Source: Diospyros lotus
Lineage: Eukaryota > Streptophyta > Magnoliopsida > Ericales > Ebenaceae
NCBI RefSeq assembly: GCF_014633365.1
Contig: NC_068339.1
Coordinates: forward strand, 1,989,001-2,053,000
Direction of reading: 5' to 3'
DNA: 64,000 nucleotides
In this document: positions 36,856 through 49,088 of the stretch, piece after piece
How the letters are laid out: each line of letters opens with the position of its first letter
Numbering within the stretch: the stretch's first letter is position 1
The notes under the pieces: model-generated
The model's input: only the letters and a program-made list of their open reading frames with translations
Told to the model about the DNA's origin: nothing
The model's database searches: none
Translations under genes and position numbers: made by a program

Positions 36856-38161
36856 TGTTGGGACGGAAACACTACAATTCAAAGTTAGTGTATAATAACG
36901 ATTGAACCAGAAAAGTTGAAATAATACACAAAGTAAAGAGAAAACCTTCATTCGGTAATGGTAGTCATGAAGATTGTTCCAAGGCTCAGATGTGGGTTCG
37001 TCCAATCACCACTTAGGCAACAACCAAGAATAAGGAGCCCAAACCCCCTCAAAACACCCAAGCCTCTTAGCCGATCAACACCTCTCACCCAAGTCACACA
37101 AACTTCCACACGCCGTAGGATCCACCAAGGAACAAAAAGTAATCATAAAGATATGGGCCTTGAGGTTGGGACAAGCTTCCACTCTACTCACACTCTCAAA
37201 ACCACACTCATGGATCTTGAGGCCGGGATATCTCTGTACACATCTAACCAGAATTTGCTTCAAATATTTATCTTCCACTTTCTTGCAATGACAAAATAAA
37301 TAAAGTGAGCCACAAGTCTCAACAAATATATAGTAAAGGGAAGCATTAATAGAAACAATATATGTAGGCATGAACAACTTAAAGTTAAAGGAAATCAATA
37401 TCCGACATCTAGAAACTAATTGGATTCATGCTTTCTATATTAGACAACATCATCCTCAAAGAAATATAATTTCTTACATTTCATCAAAAACACATTTTTC
37501 TAAGTGAGCCACAAGACTCAGCAAGCATATATATTCAACAATAACAATAGTTGAATTAAAGACATGAGTAGCGAAGAGGGTCAACAATAGATACCTTATT
37601 GCCCATACCAATGTTTTCCAACCATTTAATTAATTAGAATGGAAAAGTTTTCCCATAATAATAATAATAATACAACCCTTTTCCCATAATTCAATATAAT
37701 TATATCATGTCTCTTATTCACATTTTCATAACATTCTTAGATCATTTCATCTCCCGCTCACATGTGAAATCATCAATGCATAATTATATCATGTGCCATC
37801 GCCATGCAAGATAATTACATGGACACACCGCCATATAATATAATTACGCGGGCACACTGCCATGCAATATAATTACGCGGACACACCACTATGCAATATA
37901 ATCACAGACAATGCTATAACAAGTGACATTTACACACCCTCAATTTTTGTTTATTAAAGGTTCTGGGCTCTTTCACACAATTCACATTTAAATAGGTTCC
38001 ACCACATTAATTAAGGGCAATTATTTATATGATAATAGTAATACATCACACATGAGATTCCATGGACATGCTAACCAAAAACATTTCTTAACAACTTCCC
38101 AAATGTGATTATCATGCTTCCTCATGCAACTCAATTACATTTTTATCTCATGAATCCCATG

Positions 38162-38205
<44 letters not shown>

Positions 38206-39650
38206 CATATCCTCAACCACTTCCTAATATTTTAGAGGATTGAGTGGTATCAGTTGAAACATTTAATAGTAACTTATTTTAACAATCATACTTAATTTGG
38301 ATTGAGAAAAGCCTTAACCAACTCAAATCACAACCAAAGTATATGATGTTATAAATCAAATTGAAGCCCTCAAAGTCTAGTTTATAATGCTTCAAACGGA
38401 TCTTAATTTAGACTTTTACATCAAAATTTATGACCAAAATAATGCAACACGCGCAGTGCTGTCTTTTCTCTTAAGTCGACTTGCCTAAAAATAAGTTGAC
38501 TCAATCAAGAATTAGGAAAATCGGCCAAAAACTGGCCTTTGCCAAGTCAACTCAACCCAAAACAAGTCGACTCGATGCACCCAGAGCGCACGAAATGGAC
38601 ACCAAACACCCCAAAAATTTTCAATCTAACTTTCTAACCCACAAATGTCATTCCATGAAAGAAAAATGGGATGAAATATACCCCATGGAAACTTTCAAAT
38701 AGACCTAAAACCATCTGAAATGGAAAACCCACAAGTTCAGAAATTAATACAAGATAAGTATACAACATTCACAACCAATAGAGAGAGACCCATTTTCACC
38801 AAAGATGGATCCAACAAGAATGAGAAAGATAAAAAGATCTTGCATCAAATGAAGAGGACAAGAGAAGAGGAAGAACTTGCACAACCAAATAAAAGAGGTG
38901 CAAGAAGAACTTGCCTATGAAACTTGGACCGAAAGAAGAAGAAGAATAAGCCTTCTCAAAGCTACAACCTTAAAGCTCCCAACAACAGGAAGAAGGAAAT
39001 TGAAGAAGTAGATGAAGAAGAAGAAACTGTCGGGAGAAGAAGAAAAATGAAAAAGGAATAAGAGAGCATGGGGAGAAAAAGAAGAGGAGTGGGCTACTAA
39101 TCACCCCCTTAGAATTTACCCTTTTTTCGTTCCACATAAAACACACACACATAGCACATAAGCCCTTTTTGGACATTTCACATTTTCTTATTTCTTTTTT
39201 ATTTTCTTTATCAAACCAATTATGAAATTTTCCTTTTTGCCCTCACCTTTTTTCATAAAGCATGCTTATTTTTGTCATTTACCACATTTCTCATTTTCAT
39301 TTAATTATAATGCCACCTTTTTATACACATGGGCCCAAGCTCAAATCAATGACCCAATTAAATAAAATGACCCACTTCCATCCTAGGCCCCAAATAAAAT
39401 AACACATACATATTTACTTTATTTTAAGCCCAATGGTCTCAACCCAATTTATCGATAAAGTTTAACTCTTCAATTCTATTAGACCTTTTAACTCTTGGCC
39501 CAAACCCATTATCCACACAATTTATTTACATAAATTTTTCACGTAAAAACATTTTCCAACATTTAATTTAATAGGGGCATAATCTCCAATGCCTAAAAAT
39601 AAAATATTAATAAACTCCTAGACCCACTATCGGGTCGTTAGAGTTTCTCC
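36856..39650 (-). mobile_element. LTR remnants, reverse (family A-like, possibly fused to another LTR)
   Basis: The stretch 37190-39650 aligns with the LTR at 57718-62800: GGATATCTCTGTACACATCTAA (37228), the hairpins at 37307-37320 and 37506-37519, the CAAATTGAAGCCCTCAAAGTCTAG block (38358), GAACTTGCCTATG (38908) and TCGGGTCGTTA at 39647. The part 36856-37150 does not match that LTR end and follows a primer-binding site, so it may belong to a different element. Frames at 36958-39176 are not genes. A (AC)n-(TA)n tract lies at 38165-38207. Confidence 0.6.
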
Positions 39651-39740
39651 CCACTTTCAGAAAATTTGGTCCTCCAAATTCAGATCTGGTCATACGCACA
39701 ACTGGAATGGAGATGCCCCATCTCAACTCAACTCAACTCC
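39651..39740 (-). mobile_element. Retrotransposon internal 3' end with polypurine tract
   Basis: On the - strand the order is ...TCTGAATTTGGAGGACCAAAT, then TTTCTGAAAGTGGGGAGAAACT and the LTR start at about 39650. GAATTTGAGGACxxAxTTT followed by an AAxxTGGGGAGAA purine tract is the typical end of a gypsy-type pol frame next to the 3' LTR. It is only a remnant. Confidence 0.6.
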
Positions 39741-39877
39741 CGGGTAGTGAGCAAATATGGAAATAGAAAAAAAAAAAATGGCAATTTTTGAGTGATTCTT
39801 GTATTTGTATACATTTTGAATGGATATTCTCTCAGACTTTCTATGTTAGTGGGTAAATCCGGAAGCGGGCCCTGACA
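39741..39877 (+). mobile_element. Family A LTR 3'-end fragment, forward
   Basis: AATGGATATTCTCTCAGACTTTC, TATGTTAGTGGGTAAATCC and GGAAGCGGGCCCTGACA match the 3' end of the family A LTRs (compare 57718-57775 in reverse). Only the last part is present. Confidence 0.55.
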
Positions 39878-39884
39878 GTACTAA

Positions 39885-40110
39885 TTTATACATTAAAGAA
39901 AAAAACTAAAAATAAATCGATGACTTTTTAATTTGTAAAATCTGACTATGAATTCTTTATATTTTTTACTTATTCAACACTTACATTTCAAATATTTTCC
40001 TCTTGTCTATTTGTCAATTGAAAATATTTATTTTCTAAATTTGAATACAAAATTTTAATTAATGATTTTGCATTTCAAAAACTAAAAAAAGTAAATTTTA
40101 AATCATTTTT
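39885..40110. mobile_element. Fragment related to the element at 15484-16153
   Basis: ATTAAAGAA...AAAAATAAATCxATGAxTTTTTAATTT and TTGTCTATTxxTxAATTGAAAATAT follow the interior of that element (15872-16090) in order. Both termini are missing. Confidence 0.5.
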
Positions 40111-40144
40111 AATATTTATCTATATTATTAAAGGTCCACAAAAA

Positions 40145-40960
40145 TAACTCTTGTCTAGTGTTACAAATATTCTTAACCTTGTCTTACACTCTATTTTGAC
40201 AGTTAAAACGATATTTTATATTAATGTATTTATGTATTTATATTAATATCATAAATAATATTAAAAATCACGAATGTTACCTCAAATATTAAAATTAAAT
40301 TAATTTTAAAAACTAATATTATATTGGGCGTGGCACTGACACATCATGTTCCCTAACAAATGCTGACGTCCACATTTCAGCAAATGCTTATATAAACATT
40401 TTAGAAGATTTTGACGTAATTATGATGTAGTAAACTCCTTCGACCAAATTATGTGTGTATATATATATGTATGTATATATATGACCCCACCCACGGCGAT
40501 GGGATCATCAATCATCTTCATCAGTCATTGGTGGCTGGTTAATTGCAAAATGGCGCACAGTTTGATTGGTAGCTACATCACTAACCAAAGATTGAATGTA
40601 CTGTCGCAAATGAGCTATGGTATTTGTGAGCAGTTTGATGTTTAACTTGATAAAAAAAAATTTAAATTTATTTATTAAGATAAATGAGTAGAACTTAAAT
40701 TTAATTTTAAAATTTGATTCATAAATAAATTAAGTTTAAATTTAGTAAAACTTGACTCATTAAAATTTACAAATATGCTTCATTAGAAACTTATGAATAC
40801 TAATAGATTTGATTAGAGGTTCGTAAATATACTCGATTAAAAATTCATAAATAGTTTGTGAACTAATTTATTTATAAATACATTAATATATTTAATTATC
40901 ATTTTATAAATATATTATTTAACATTTCACTTCAAATATTAAAATTTAAATATTTAAATA
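40145..40960. repeat. JIP23-like upstream unit relic 4 plus GACCCCACCCACGGCG unit
   Basis: The promoter-distal unit (AATATTAAAATTAAATTAATTTTAAAA, GGGCGTGGCACTGACACATCATGT) lies at 40200-40370. At 40485-40610 follows a unit, GACCCCACCCACGGCGATGGGATCATC to CTAACCAAAGATTGAATG, that is tandemly repeated at 47.2-47.66 kb. The remainder to 40960 is plain AT-rich sequence. Confidence 0.55.
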
Positions 40961-43900
40961 ATATTTTTAAAAAAGAAAAAATTCATTCTCCAAATCGATG
41001 AGTGCCATGCTAATGGCTTTCTTATCGGATGTCTCCAAATGGACAAAATATTGTTACAGTATGGTTAGGGTAACACTATTTTTTGACACTCATAAAATCA
41101 TAATTTTTTTTTAAATTTATAAACTATTAACTATTTTTCAAAACTATTGACAATTTAAAAAAAAAAAGAAGACATTTTCCTTATTTCCATATGTTGTGTG
41201 AAAGCTTGACAATTGAAGATATTATTTACATAAAAAGACAAATTGAAGCTATTGAGAAGTTGTTATCTACAATGAGTGGAGCTCAAATTTTGATTTAAAT
41301 TAAAGAAAAATTAATTTGAATTTGTTGGTTTGATTCTTGGTTTTAGTAATAGAGATGATCAATTTTTGATCGATTCGATTTAGTGTCGATTTAGAACTAT
41401 AAATTGATTAAAGGGTTGTTGAATATTAAAAATAATACATAAAATAATAATAAATACTATTAAATATTAATAATAATTAATTATAAAGAAAAAGAATACA
41501 ATACATAAATATATGTGTATATATGTTTATTTGGATGGTATATATTTATATATACATGTATTTTTTAAAAAAAATTACATTAAAAACAGGAGAAAAACTG
41601 AGTTTGGATTTGATTTGATAGAGCTGATTTCTTTTTTAAGTGTCAAATTTCTAGATCCAATCCGCTCCGCACCAAATCAACACCTCAATCTACATTTTGT
41701 TATTTTTTGGAATGGTAATACTTGGGTTTTGTATCGTCTATCCTTTCCCGCCTCTATTTTTCATACTTTTTTTGGATAAATTATATTATCCAAAAATATT
41801 TAATCTGAATAATTAATCTAAACACCCTGACCGTACAAGTATATTTTTTAAAGGATAGTGCCAACTATTATCCTAAACTTCAATAAATGGAACTTGTATT
41901 AGTTGATTATAAATGTGTCATGTTTTGTAATATTTTATCAACTAATAAAATTATTTTAAAATATAACAATCATCTTTAAAATAATAATATAAGCACCCCC
42001 GTCCGGATATCCCAACCGCCCGGTCTATCCGAACGAGAGCGCCTACCTAAGAGAAGAGAAACAAACACAAGACAAAAATACCCTGGCATGCATATATACG
42101 AAAAATACAACAGCGGAAGCAAAACAATATATATACACGCCTACAAGTACCCTGCTGGAACAACAGTCAAGGAGTATATAAAAATATACAGACACCTGTA
42201 CCAACGATAAAAGATACAAGGAACAACCGGGCACAGTCAAAAATGAGAGTCAAAACTCTTACCAAAACATCAGAGAAAACGGGGGCAGCTAACTGTACAT
42301 CCTACTGACACAGATGGCTATTAGGTGATGCGGTCCTCACCCTCAACTTTAGCTTTACCCTTACCTGGAATGATGGAAAGTAAGATGAGTCGCAAGACTC
42401 AACAAGTTTATATGAAAAGGAAGGCTGTAAACGAAACAGAAGAGGAGATCACCCCAAATATAAACCCACATGTACACACAAGTCATGTGACGCAACAACG
42501 CAACAGTGCTGCATAATAAAACATATACCGGTCCTTGGGGCCCACATAAAACACCTGGCACCTAAGTCCCATACCAACCTGCCGCTGCCCTGAAAGGCAA
42601 CATAAATCACCACAAACCTGTGCGCACTGTCCCGGGTCGGTACTCCCATCACCCGTATCCCTGCCGGTACTCCCGACAGCCGAGCCAAAGGCTCCATTGG
42701 AACGGTACTTCCGTCCGAGAACTAATAACTACCAGTAACCATGCAATGCATATAAAATGCAAGGCGTAATGAACATCAACATGATACAAGGTGCCCATAC
42801 ATCCAGGCATCAGGCCATGCTCCGCCCACGTAGTAAATCACACGCGATGCATATGCCCGTGCTAGATGCAACCTGACCAATCTAAAATGTCCGTGATCAA
42901 GCATAATCAAATCATGATGATCCCATCATGCAGCCCGTACCCATGTGCATACCAAACCATGCAACAAAAATAAAATAATCAGGCATGCCATAATCACATA
43001 ACGGTAGAGTAGGTCAGCAGTGCCTGACACCGGTCAGCGGTCAGTGACCAGGAGAGACCATCTAACGGTCTAAAATAGACCGTATAACAGTCACACCATC
43101 ACCGTACAGCTAACCCTTGCCCCCACTGCCTAACCACTCTAGCCAATAAATAACCGAAAATTCATATTAATACCCGACAACTAAGGACCTAGCCCCGGGT
43201 GAGTACGACATCATTCCCATAGGCTTGGGGGTGATACAAACCCCCGTAGGCAACCAACGAATAATACCATCGAAACCAGGATAATAAATTAAATTATTAA
43301 ACACACCGTTTAAATTCCATAATTTATTAACAGCCAAATCCAACGAAAAGAGGTCAAATAAATTGATAACGAAAGAATCGACAACGAGGGTATAGAGAAC
43401 TTGCCTTTCTGAAGATAGCCTTAAGCTCAATTTGACCAAACGCGGTCAAAGTTATACAAACTGTAATATTTCAATTATTGACAAAATTAATAAAATTGGG
43501 CCCCAAATAAAATTTCAATCGCAGAGAATATTAATTACTAACTGCTCTACATACCTGGATAATTAAATCAGGGATTAAACGGGATTTAATCCAATTTTTG
43601 GCCTCAAAATTTCTCAAATTTACGTCGCGAGCTCGCTGCCATTTTCTGCAATTTTCCTTACTGCTTGCTGTTCAAATTCACGCCCGAAATCGGGCTAAAT
43701 TGCGGCAAAAAACGAGTGGGGAGGGAGGCGCCACGTGGCAACACGCGACAGCCGCTGGGGGAGGCCACCGCCTCCTTCGAAACGACGCCGTTTTGACGCC
43801 TATGGCTGAGTTAAATCAGCCAAAATTTCCTCTTCTCGCGCGCAGCCCCCGCGATTCGATCCCTCATCCGCTGCCTGGCCGCCTCGCACGCAAACCGCCC

Positions 43901-44510
43901 GTGACCCGCCCGCGACCACGCTCGCATCTAACCTATATATGTTTTAAGTTATATTTAATGTGACTTTTGGCCTCTTTCGCGATTCACGCCAGCACCCCTA
44001 AATTTTCATTATATACACAAACATCCACTATAATAATTACAGAAACGTCCAAAACTTTCTAAAAATCACACAAATTAATTTATTTTAATTTTTTTCTCTT
44101 TCCAGAAATTCCCAAATAACAAAATTAATTATCTTAATTTCTTATTTCCTTAAAATCACCTAATTTAATTTTATTTAACCACCACAAATTATTTTGATAT
44201 TTCTCTTAAATCCAATTACCCCCAAAATTAAATTAATAGTTATTTACGGGCGTTACAAATAATTACCATTACCTTTTTTTAAAAACAAAAATACTACTCA
44301 ATAACTCAATTTTGACGCTTAAGATTACATTTTCTATTAATGCATTTATATGAATATGATATCGCGAATATGATCATAAATATTAAAATTAAATTTATTG
44401 TACAAACTAATATAATATTGGAGGTGGTTTGTTGGTATTTAAAATTATATATAATAGATGATGTTTAACGTGGCACCGACACATTATGTGCTCTGACAAA
44501 TTTGGAGTCG
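40961..44510. repeat. Segmental duplication II, copy A (interrupted by a solo LTR)
   Basis: Left part 40961-41987 and right part 44258-44510 align with 45640-46908 and 46909-47110. Examples: ATGGCTTTCTTATCGGATGTC at 41011 and 45697, and TTGAAGATATTATTTACATAAAAAGACAA at 41211 and 45907. The solo LTR at 41988-44257 interrupts this copy only. Confidence 0.75.
41988..44257 (-). mobile_element. Solo LTR family B, copy 2 (2.27 kb)
   Basis: On the - strand it starts TGTAACGCCCGTAAATAAC (44257) and ends CCGGACGGGGGTGCTTATA (41988). Perfect 5-bp duplications AATAA flank it (41983-41987 and 44258-44262). The paralogous segment preserves the empty site TTTAAAATAATAATTACC, with the single AATAA at 46904-46908. 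The hairpin GAGTC-GCAA-GACTC is at 42387-42400, TTACCTGGAATGATGG beside it, and GAACTTGCCTTTC at 43397. The frames at 42043-42697, 43167-43439 and 43598-43963 are LTR sequence. Confidence 0.95.
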
Positions 44511-45560
44511 ATCAAGTCCAAACCAGTTTTTTCAGTCAAATTGAAATTTGAACACCCTTAACTAAAAGTATCTTAATTAGAGTCAAATTAAAAGTTGATG
44601 AATGTAGTAAATGTAATGTTATATGTCTCGAGGTCATTCAATACATACCCTTAATAAGGTTATTAATGCAAGAAAATATATATTTTTTTATTATAAACAC
44701 ATATCAAATAATTTAAAGTTATTATTACTTTATTATTTATTTTAAAAAGTTACTAGAGGTTAGTTTTTTTATTTTTAAAGCTTTAAAATTGAAGTAAGAA
44801 AAGCAAATGTTGGCTAAATAAAAGGGTACCCTACCTTAAAACACTTAAAGAATTAAAATTATGTCCCAAAAATCCCTAACCCAAAATATGAATAAAAATT
44901 TCTCATATTTACTAATTAAAGATATTATTTTATTATAATTTCTCAAATTTATTCAGTAATAATCAAATTTAATATATATAAATTTATCGTAATTATTAAT
45001 TAATTATAGATTTCATTTTTTAAATACAAAATTATTAAATTTATTAATTGATAATCAAATTTATCATTCAAATATAAAGTTCAGAAATTTATTGTGTACA
45101 TATTTAATTTTTCAAATTTATAGTTTAAAAGCAAAACAACTTTTTTTTTTGGATTTATTTATTTTTTGTTTATCAATTTCACGTGTTTATATAATTGATA
45201 GACTAAAATATATTTTATTGAAACATTTTTATTAGCTTAAGTACTGTATAACATATAATTTTAAATAATTAAAAAACTTAAAACTCTATTTAAAAAAGTA
45301 TTGGGTCCAGATTTTCATAAAATAATTGTGAGACAATTTAATTTCTATTCGCCTTTATAAGATATAAATATAATAATTTAAACTCTAAATTCTAAACTTT
45401 TCGACTATAATTATTATTTCTTCCCATCACAACAAAGCCGCGTGTATTCAAGAAAACGATGAGATTTCTCTTTCAATGTCAACATATATGCATTAAATGG
45501 TGTTTTTGAATACTTAATTATAAGTGAAAATGTTATATCGATATGTAATTTTGATACTTA
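44511..45560. other. Unassigned AT-rich sequence
   Basis: AACACCCTTAACT at 44551 resembles the end of the TAGGG-type hAT elements, but no partner was found. The rest is AT-rich with no recognisable structure. Confidence 0.3.
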
Positions 45561-47110
45561 ATTATTGATTCTTTATATTAATACTTTATATATTTAAATT
45601 AATATAACACGCAATATAAAATATTAAAATTTAAATATTTGAATAATATATTTTTTTTAAAAAAATTCATTCTCCAAATCGGTGAGTGCCATACTAATGG
45701 CTTTCTTATCGGATGTCCCCAAAGGGACAAAATATTGTTACGGTATTATTAGATTAACACTATTTTTTGAACTCACAAAATTGTAATTTTATTTTAAAGA
45801 ATCAATAACACTTGTTTACAAACTATCAATTATTTTTCAAAACTATAGATAATATAAAAAAAATGACATTTTCCTTGTATCCATATGTTGTGTGAAAGCT
45901 TAACATTTGAAGATATTATTTACATAAAAAGACAATTGAAGCTATTGAGAAGTTATCCACAGTGAATGGTGCTTAAATTTTGATTTAAATTAAAAAAAAT
46001 AGTTAGAATTTGTTGGGTTGATTCTTGGTTTTAGTAATAGAGACGATCAATTTTTGGTCTCACTCGATTAGGTGTGGATTTAGGACTATAAAGTGATTAA
46101 GGATTCTTGAATATTTAAAATAACATATTAAATAATAATAAGTACTATTAAATATTAATAATAATTAAAAAAATGACAACAAATACAATACATAAATGTG
46201 TATATATAATTATTTGGATGATATATATATTTATATAAGCATGCAATTTAAAAAAAAAAATCATTGAAAACAGGAGAAAAAGGAGTTTGGATCAAACTTG
46301 ATAGAACCGATTTCCTTTTTTAGTGTAGAATTTCTATAAAGTCTAGACCCAATTCGCTCTGCAACAAATCAACTCCTCAATCCACATTTTGTTATTCTTC
46401 GGAATGGTAATACTGGGTTTTGGATTTTGTTATTTATATATCTTTTTAATCCTTATTTTTTATATTTGGGATGATTATTTTTGTACGACTTCCTGTGCTC
46501 ATGTCTTCAATTACGCAAAGAAGGATAAATCGTAGGTTGGATCTTGTCCCTTGCATAGAGAAAAAATTAAACTCACGATCCACTGAATTATATACCGACA
46601 TATCACTCATCCTTTTACTATCCGACCGATGTCTTGAAGGCCTCTATTTTTCATACTTTTCTTAGGATAAGTTATATTATTAGTTCTTTAAAATTGGCCG
46701 GCTTATGTTTCTAAAAATATTTAATTTGAATAATTAATCTGAACTTCCTAACCGTACATGTATATTTTGTAAAGGGCAATGCCAACCATTATCCTAAACT
46801 TCAATAAATAGACCTTATATTATTTGATAATAAATTTATTGTAATTTATAATATTTTATTAATAAATAAAATTATTTTAAAATATAATTATCGTCTTTAA
46901 AATAATAATTACCATTTTCTTTTTAAAAAAATACTATTTGAACAAACACTTGAAATTACAATTTTTTATTAGAGATTGCGAATATCATCTCAAATATTAA
47001 AATTAAATTAGTTTTAAAAATTAATATAATATTGAAGGTGGTTAATTGATATTTAAAATTATACATAATATATGATGTTTAACGTGGCATCGACACATCA
47101 TGTGTTCCAA
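45561..47110. repeat. Segmental duplication II, copy B (empty site intact)
   Basis: Collinear with 40961-41987 plus 44258-44510, about 1.3 kb before the empty site. It has an extra stretch at about 46470-46640 (TTGTACGACTTCCTGTGCTC to CGATGTCTTGAAGG) that copy A lacks. The right part holds the promoter-distal unit (46975-47100, ACGTGGCATCGACACATCATGTG). Confidence 0.7.
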
Positions 47111-47169
47111 CAAATGCTGTCGTAAGCACTTTAGCGGATTTTGAGGTAAGCTCATTCGAAAGCATTATA

Positions 47170-47346
47170 TATATATATATGTGTGTGTATGTGTATATAT
47201 ATGACCCCACCTATCAATCATCATCATCCTTATCATCAGTCACGGGTGGCTGCCTGGCTCTGGCTAGTTAGTTGCAAATTGGGGCACAGTTTGACTGGTA
47301 GCCCCATCACTGACCAAACATTGATTGGTATGTATGTATATATATA

Positions 47347-47391
<45 letters not shown>

Positions 47392-47661
47392 GAGCCCACC
47401 CACGGCGCTGGGATCATCATCAATCATCATCATCCTTATCATCAGTCACGGGTGGCTGCCTGGCTCTGGCTTGTTAGCTGCAAATTGGGGCACAGTTTGA
47501 CTGGTAGCCCCATCACTGACGAAAATTGATTGGTCTGTATGTATATATATATATGTGTGTATGTGTATGTATATGACCCCACCCACGGCGCTGGGATCAT
47601 CATCAATCATTGGGGCACAGTTTGATTGGTAGCCCATCACTGACCAAACATTGATTGGTAT
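47170..47661 (+). repeat. Three tandem ~190-bp units with (TGTATG)n spacers
   Basis: Each unit is a TATATATATGTGTGTATGTGTATG spacer followed by GACCCCACCC...ATCATCATCAATCATC, TCACGGGTGGCTGCCTGGCTCTGG, TTGCAAATTGGGGCACAGTTTGACTGG and CATCACTGACCAAACATTGATTGGT. Copies start near 47170, 47335 and 47540; the third is shortened. One older unit lies at 40485. Frames on both strands follow the repeat and are not genes. Confidence 0.8.
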
Positions 47662-48918
47662 TAGGGTTATATAATCGGTTATAATCAAATTAAATCGATC
47701 AAAAAATATTAATCAAATTAAATTGAATCACATGTGATAATCGAACCGAATCAATAATCGATTATGCAAAATCAGTATAGAAATAAACCGATTTGCAGAT
47801 ATGAAATACAAGAATAACATTTATTGATACAAAAAAATGCACAATTATTTAGAGATTGAGAGAATATAAATTAATTTATGCAAAAAAAGAAAATACAAAT
47901 GAAAGGAAGAAATATCAAAAAGTATTAAGAAACTATCTCATTGAAACTAACGCCATTGAAATATCAAGAAACTAACCTATAATACAAACGAAGAAATATC
48001 AACAAACTAACTTCACTGAAAATCAAAAAAATTGAAAAATTAAAACCATAACCTAATGTCAATACTAACCTCTATTTGACGGCCGATCATCGTTGGTATG
48101 GGTCGATCGTCCAAGCACAAGGAAAGGAAGAAACAAAGAGACGAAGGGGATGGCGATCGGCGAAGGGGACGACAATCAGTGAAGGGAAAGGTGGGAGGCG
48201 GCCGACTACTGACAGCAAAGGAAAATGCATCAAAGGTGGAGGCGACATCGATGGCAAAGGACTCGAAGGGCCTCTCTCTCTATCAATTTTGGTCTTTCTC
48301 GACATCTCACGTCCGTCTCAGTCTAACATTCCAATTCCAAGTGAGTAAGAGTTTCTGCCTCGGGTGTCACAACGTCAATGTCGACATCGGAAGGGGCGAT
48401 AGTGCTGCCGTGCCAAAGCATCGAAGATGATGGAAGGGTGAGGGCGGAGCCAGAGTGAACGGAAGGCCTGCACGATTCAATCCTTCCGCCTTTTAATTTG
48501 GGTCTTCTTTCCTATGCGTCTCTATTTGTCACTTGGGATATTTTCGCTTTGCTTTTATTATAAACCCAAAATTGTGTCATTTTTGTAAGTTTGATTCAGT
48601 TCGATTATTTTAAGCAAAAAATCGAATCGAACATCAAAAATCGAACTTTTCAAAAAATTTAATCGAACAGAACCGACCGAATTTATCGGTTTACACTTTA
48701 ATAATTTATTAAATCTATATTATATTATTATTTTTATTAATAAATAATATTATTTTTTATAATCGATTTTCAGTCTTAGGTTGGTTCGTGGACTAGACTG
48801 AACCGAAAAATAATTAAAATAAAAATGTGAATTGAGTACTATACCAAATTTTGATCTGTTTGGGATCAGAGGAATCCAAATTAATTTTTTTAATTAAATC
48901 AAAATTTAAGCACCCTTG
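47662..48918. mobile_element. hAT-like element, ~1257 bp, just upstream of gene 2
   Basis: The ends TAGGGTTATATAATCGG and AAGCACCCTTG are an eroded version of the TAGGGGTGxGCAA termini seen at 10433-11686, and the length is almost the same. Flanks ATTGGTAT (47654-47661) and AGAGGTAT (48919-48926) agree at six of eight bases. Both ends are rich in AATCGAA/TTCGATT words as in the other copy. The GC-richer centre (48070-48480) encodes nothing recognisable. Confidence 0.65.
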
Positions 48919-48966
48919 AGAGGTATCTTAAAAAGGGGTTGGCCCACTTGGCTGGCTCATGTAGCC

Positions 48967-49026
48967 CACGTGCCTTTGTGAGACATTGAAGTAACTGTGG
49001 GTTTGCAGCACTATGTCTATATATAT
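48967..49026 (+). promoter_or_regulatory. Core promoter of JIP23-like gene 2 with G-box
   Basis: A perfect G-box CACGTG (48967-48972) precedes the TATA box TATATATAT (49018-49026). The leader GCCCTCGGAGAGGAAGAA is shared with gene 1. G-boxes bind MYC2-type and other bHLH/bZIP factors in jasmonate and ABA signalling; involvement here is inferred from the motif and the gene family. Confidence 0.6.
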
Positions 49027-49088
49027 GCCCTCGGAGAGGAAGAACTGGGCAAGAAGCAAGTTCGTCGAAGGGAGTGTTGCCGGCAGCG

